From: Nitrospira sp. CR1.3
GTDB taxonomy: Bacteria; Nitrospirota; Nitrospiria; Nitrospirales; Nitrospiraceae
Length of the DNA: 64,000 nucleotides
Reading direction: 5' to 3'
Assembly (NCBI GenBank): GCA_014055525.1
Contig: WIAH01000006.1
Location: 124,431 to 188,430 of the forward strand
Position 1 is the first letter of the stretch. Each line of letters starts with the position of its first letter. Positions 61,361-64,000 of this stretch are shown piece after piece. Below the pieces are notes generated by a model. It did not search any database. It was not told the origin of the DNA and worked only from the letters and a program-made list of their open reading frames with translations. The position numbers were made by a program, and so were the translations under genes.

Positions 61361-61398
61361 GGCGAGGGCCCGGGTTCGAGTCCCAGGCGGCTCACCAC
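61361..61398 (+). other. Attachment site: 38-nt copy of the tRNA-Lys 3' end
   Basis: GGCGAGGGCCC-GGGTTCGAG-TCCCAGGCGG-CTCACCAC matches 40187-40225 with one base deleted. It lacks the 5' half of the tRNA and marks the right end of the island. Confidence 0.88.
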
Positions 61399-62112
61399 CA
61401 TTCCCGTTCAGTTCCCTAGGTTCGCCTTCGGCTCAGTCCCTAGCAAGCAGCCTATTCGCAGGCAAAGATGAAATGCCAGGGGAAGATGCAACCCTCGATG
61501 TCTTCGCTCACCCGTGCTGGCTCTCTCGAAATTATTGAGGAATTTGGAGTGGAGCCCGCGGTGGCGGAACCGTGAAATCTCGCGCGCATTGTGAGGCTTG
61601 ACTTCTTGTCACTTGTGACGCAAGGGACTAGATTCAATCCATGCCGTGAGGCGCTGAACAGCTTGCCCCGTTGCAGTTTGGCCGGATTGAGCGTAGGCTC
61701 TGGCCGGGAAAATCCACTAGATTGTGCGCGAGATCTGTCCGGGAAGGTTGCCATGCGCTACTTCCACCGGGCCGTCGCTATTCGCACCAGCTCTCCTCGA
61801 TCACATCACGACAATCATCAGAAAGATTGGCCGCCTTGGCCCCGCGCAGCCGGACCCCTGTCGGCCGCAGACAGCGTCCAGGTCCACGAACTGGAGGCCC
61901 ATGTGATTGATCAAATGCGCAAATTGACCGAAGGCGGCCAGAATCCCATGGTGCGAAGGGAGAACCTTGAATGCGACTTTGCGGTGTATTGAGCACGGAT
62001 CGGAATGAACCTCTGACTCGATGCGTACGACCCATGCCATGAATAGATCGGCTTATTGATCATGCAGGAATGGAGCAAGACAGTAGAACCAACACCTTTA
62101 AGAGGAGAAGCC
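61399..62112. other. Gene-free stretch right of the island
   Basis: No gene is supported with confidence. The frame 61591-61992 ends with LSAADSVQVHELEAHVIDQMRKLTEGGQN, which faintly resembles the part after the zinc ribbon of large serine recombinases. The front of such a gene is absent. The ribosome site AAGAGGAGAAG at the end belongs to the lipoprotein gene. Confidence 0.4.
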
Positions 62113-63066
62113 ATGCGACGGGCAGGCAAGATGGTCGGTGCGGTACTGCTAGGAGGCTTGATTGCGGCCTGTTCAGCCACTGACGGAGTGGAAAAACGCG
62201 ATGCGGCGACGAATCCGCCTACTCAAATCGCTGAAGCTGCCGCACCAGGTGATGGCTCACCATCCACGACGGAAGAAGGAGATGTCAGCAGTCGTCTTGT
62301 GTTGCCGGATGACCCCTGTAGATATAATCCGGGTATGCGCTGCCGTGCCTACAGAGATCGATTGGCGTCGAAGCTTCCCACGGGCACGGGTCTTATGGTG
62401 CCGGCACCACCGCAGGTACCACCTCCGCCAAGCAACGGCGGGCAGTGTGTCATCGATATCACCGGCCAAATAAACGACACCGTCACGAGTCAGGGGACGA
62501 CCACAGTGACGAGGATTGTCTATCGCCACACGGAAATTCAGCGATGGGAAGTGTCAGGTCCTCCAAGGCAAGAGCCTGGGATTGTGGGGAAAGTGTATAG
62601 CATGCAGTGGTCGACCATCGGAAACGGCAGTAAGGATCAGACAAACAGCTCGACAGCTTCGAGCGGACAGTCGCACACCGACCGGTACCTCAGAGTATGG
62701 GACTTTAGGAATGGTGGCGGGCCTCTCACGACTCGACTGACGGTGTTCCTACGGACTTCCGACAATCAGTGGGTGATCAATCATGCGAATCTGCCGAACG
62801 TCGTTATGGTTGCACCGCTCACTGACCAACAACAGCATACGGGGGACGGCGTGATGGATCCTATCAGGTCAATGCCAGGACAATGGCCGGAGTTTCCTGC
62901 CAGTTTTCCCTGGACGGAGAGCGGAAACCTCACGCAAGTGGTGAATAGGATGCAGTCGTTCCCGATAGGGGTTGCGAACGGGTATGCGCAGATTGCGCCT
63001 CCGGCGGGAAAAGGAAGCCTGACAGGTGGAGCCCAATGTGTCTGGAACTTGAAGTTGGTTCCCTAG
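62113..63066 (+). CDS. Lipoprotein of unknown function
   Basis: From the ATG with GAGGAG upstream the product has 317 residues. It has a lipoprotein signal (MRRAGKMVGAVLLGGLIAAC, lipobox IAAC with Cys20), a Pro/Thr-rich linker to about 110, and a beta-rich domain of about 200 residues (CVIDITGQINDTVTSQGTTTVTRIVYRHTEIQRWEV...QCVWNLKLVP). A pair of Cys (one near 118, one near the end) may form a disulfide. It is anchored in the envelope. Confidence 0.8.
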   Translation: MRRAGKMVGAVLLGGLIAACSATDGVEKRDAATNPPTQIAEAAAPGDGSPSTTEEGDVSSRLVLPDDPCRYNPGMRCRAYRDRLASKLPTGTGLMVPAPPQVPPPPSNGGQCVIDITGQINDTVTSQGTTTVTRIVYRHTEIQRWEVSGPPRQEPGIVGKVYSMQWSTIGNGSKDQTNSSTASSGQSHTDRYLRVWDFRNGGGPLTTRLTVFLRTSDNQWVINHANLPNVVMVAPLTDQQQHTGDGVMDPIRSMPGQWPEFPASFPWTESGNLTQVVNRMQSFPIGVANGYAQIAPPAGKGSLTGGAQCVWNLKLVP

Positions 63067-63140
63067 CATCCATTCGCCGGTGGTTCTGCTGTAAAGAGGA
63101 GATCATGGATGAGCGCCTATAGCACGCCCCGAGCAGAACG

Positions 63141-64000
63141 ATGCGATATGCCACGATTGCGAAGACCGGCCTACTAATTGGCTGCCTGGTTGGCGGTTGG
63201 GCGGTTGCGCAACAGGCCACCACCCCTTCGACCGTGTCGTTCGACCGGCCGATCCACTTTCTGACGTCCGACGGGAGCGACGTCGAAGTTCAGGCCGGCA
63301 CCTACCAGGTCGAGGCAGCAGAAGAGCAGCGCTTGCTGCTGACTCCAACCAACGGAGGAACGCCCCGGCTCATTCAAGCTGAGCCAACGACGCACATAGA
63401 AACGCTGGATTCGCCGCTCGCGCTGACGGTTGCGACTGGGGAGGATCGGACGGATCTGGTCCTCCTGATGCCGAACAAAACGGCGCTGGACGCTCAGGGC
63501 AGTCACAGCGGCGTCCGATCGCGGACCGACCTGTCCCAACCGCTGACGGCAGTCCAACTCACCCAAGCAGCCGGCATGCGCCTCAAGCGAATGACGCCGG
63601 TGGTCGCGCCGATTGCCCTCTATCCGGCCGATGGTGCTGTCATTACCGGGCCTAGCTTCGGGGTCCAGTGGTTTCCGGGGGCAGGACAGTCGGCGCAGGC
63701 CCGATACGAGATCTGCGTCACGGAATTGAATCAATCCTGTTCCCCGCCGACTGCCGTTGTGGTCAAGATTCCGACGGGAATCATATTGACCCAGCCGTCG
63801 CAGCCGAATCAGTCGGCGCCCCTCGGTCCTAAGCCTGGCGATCCGAATTTCGAACGGCCGGCGGGCACAACCAGCTCGACGTCGACGGCCTACAGTTACG
63901 GGGTGACGCTGCCGCTTCACTTCCTAGGGAAACGGTTGCAGTGGTCGGTGACCGCCTGCGTACCGACTACGGGGCAGGCGGTCACCGACCACTGCAACCG
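63141..64000 (+). CDS. Exported beta-rich protein, 3' end outside the window
   Basis: A continuous frame of 286 codons runs from an ATG to the window end. It starts with a signal peptide (MRYATIAKTGLLIGCLVGGWAVAQQ) followed by TVSFDRPIHFLTSDGSDVEVQAGTYQV, and later ALYPADGAVITGPSFGVQWFPG and RYEICVTELNQSC. This looks like a fibronectin/Ig-like fold used in extracellular proteins. It lies 74 bases after the lipoprotein gene and is probably co-transcribed. The final codons coincide with an inverted repeat. Confidence 0.75.
   Translation, partial: MRYATIAKTGLLIGCLVGGWAVAQQATTPSTVSFDRPIHFLTSDGSDVEVQAGTYQVEAAEEQRLLLTPTNGGTPRLIQAEPTTHIETLDSPLALTVATGEDRTDLVLLMPNKTALDAQGSHSGVRSRTDLSQPLTAVQLTQAAGMRLKRMTPVVAPIALYPADGAVITGPSFGVQWFPGAGQSAQARYEICVTELNQSCSPPTAVVVKIPTGIILTQPSQPNQSAPLGPKPGDPNFERPAGTTSSTSTAYSYGVTLPLHFLGKRLQWSVTACVPTTGQAVTDHCN
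63933..64000. repeat. Perfect 26-bp inverted repeat at the window edge
   Basis: The arm 63933-63958 (CGGTTGCAGTGG...CGCCTG) is exactly complementary to 63975-64000 (CAGGCGGTCACC...CAACCG), with a 16-base loop. It may continue past the window. Confidence 0.9.

Larger units (their letters stand above)
40187..61398. mobile_element. Genomic island integrated at tRNA-Lys
   Basis: The 3' end of the tRNA-Lys gene (40187-40225) is repeated in the same orientation at 61361-61398 with a single-base deletion. The DNA between (about 21 kb) holds accessory genes only: toxin-antitoxin pairs, a helicase-nuclease/ATPase operon, nuclease and envelope genes, many repeats and broken genes. Core genes lie to the left. 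No intact integrase, conjugation gene or phage structural gene was found, so the island is probably fixed and decaying. Confidence 0.8.

Noticed and set aside
61361..61398. A second functional tRNA-Lys gene
   Set aside because: The 5' half with D arm and anticodon is absent, so it is only an attachment-site copy.

Overview
The window reads as high-GC chromosomal DNA of a chemolithoautotroph, most likely a Nitrospira or close relative (phylum Nitrospirota). The grounds are gene content: an unusual density of multidomain sensor kinases, a cbbQ/cbbO (norQ/norD) pair, a stand-alone nuoF with a 2Fe-2S ferredoxin, a ferredoxin-thioredoxin reductase catalytic subunit, a PuuD-like membrane protein, and a KamA-type aminomutase beside a long-form dCTP deaminase. 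No rRNA or taxonomic marker is present, so the assignment is an inference.

From 1 to 40.2 kb the window is ordinary core genome. On the minus strand are a receiver / two-kinase operon (0.1-4.2 kb), a long run of metabolic genes (5.8-13.4 kb: TPR protein, zinc-ribbon protein, SDR, a pair of sugar/nucleotide transferases, membrane protein, dCTP deaminase, KamA, thioredoxin-fold protein), an ATP-grasp-like protein and a diguanylate cyclase. On the plus strand are bolA-grxD, a YkgJ-DUF2156 fusion overlapping a 1166-residue hybrid kinase, cbbQ...cbbO, mdh, a PuuD-like gene, nuoF-ferredoxin-erpA, queD-folE, rarA, a PilZ gene and purA. folE carries an in-frame intein with a two-motif LAGLIDADG endonuclease, placed directly before the catalytic zinc-ligand cysteine. 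ABC-F, tRNA-Ala(GGC) and an alpha/beta hydrolase lie on the minus strand.

From 40.2 to 61.4 kb the window holds a genomic island. It begins at an intact tRNA-Lys(UUU) gene and ends at a 38-nt copy of that tRNA's 3' end, the normal footprint of site-specific integration. I found no intact integrase. The island is full of toxin-antitoxin modules (VapBC-like, ParDE-like, HigBA-like, RelBE-like, CopG-PIN, nucleotidyltransferase type), several broken by frameshift, stop codon or repeat insertion. It also holds dispersed palindromic repeats, a SAM-I-type riboswitch with its own promoter and terminator ahead of a Cys-rich unknown gene, and one large intact operon. In that operon radC, a UvrD/AddA-like helicase with a C-terminal Fe-S RecB-family nuclease, and a 1054-residue protein with an N-terminal sacsin-type GHKL ATPase and a C-terminal DUF3883 domain are joined by two identical TGATG overlaps. 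An 11-codon stub of a lost fourth gene follows. This operon is the best candidate in the window for an undescribed defence or DNA-processing system.

From 61.4 kb to the end the window holds a lipoprotein gene and a secreted-protein gene that runs off the edge. The last 68 bases form a perfect 26-bp inverted repeat.
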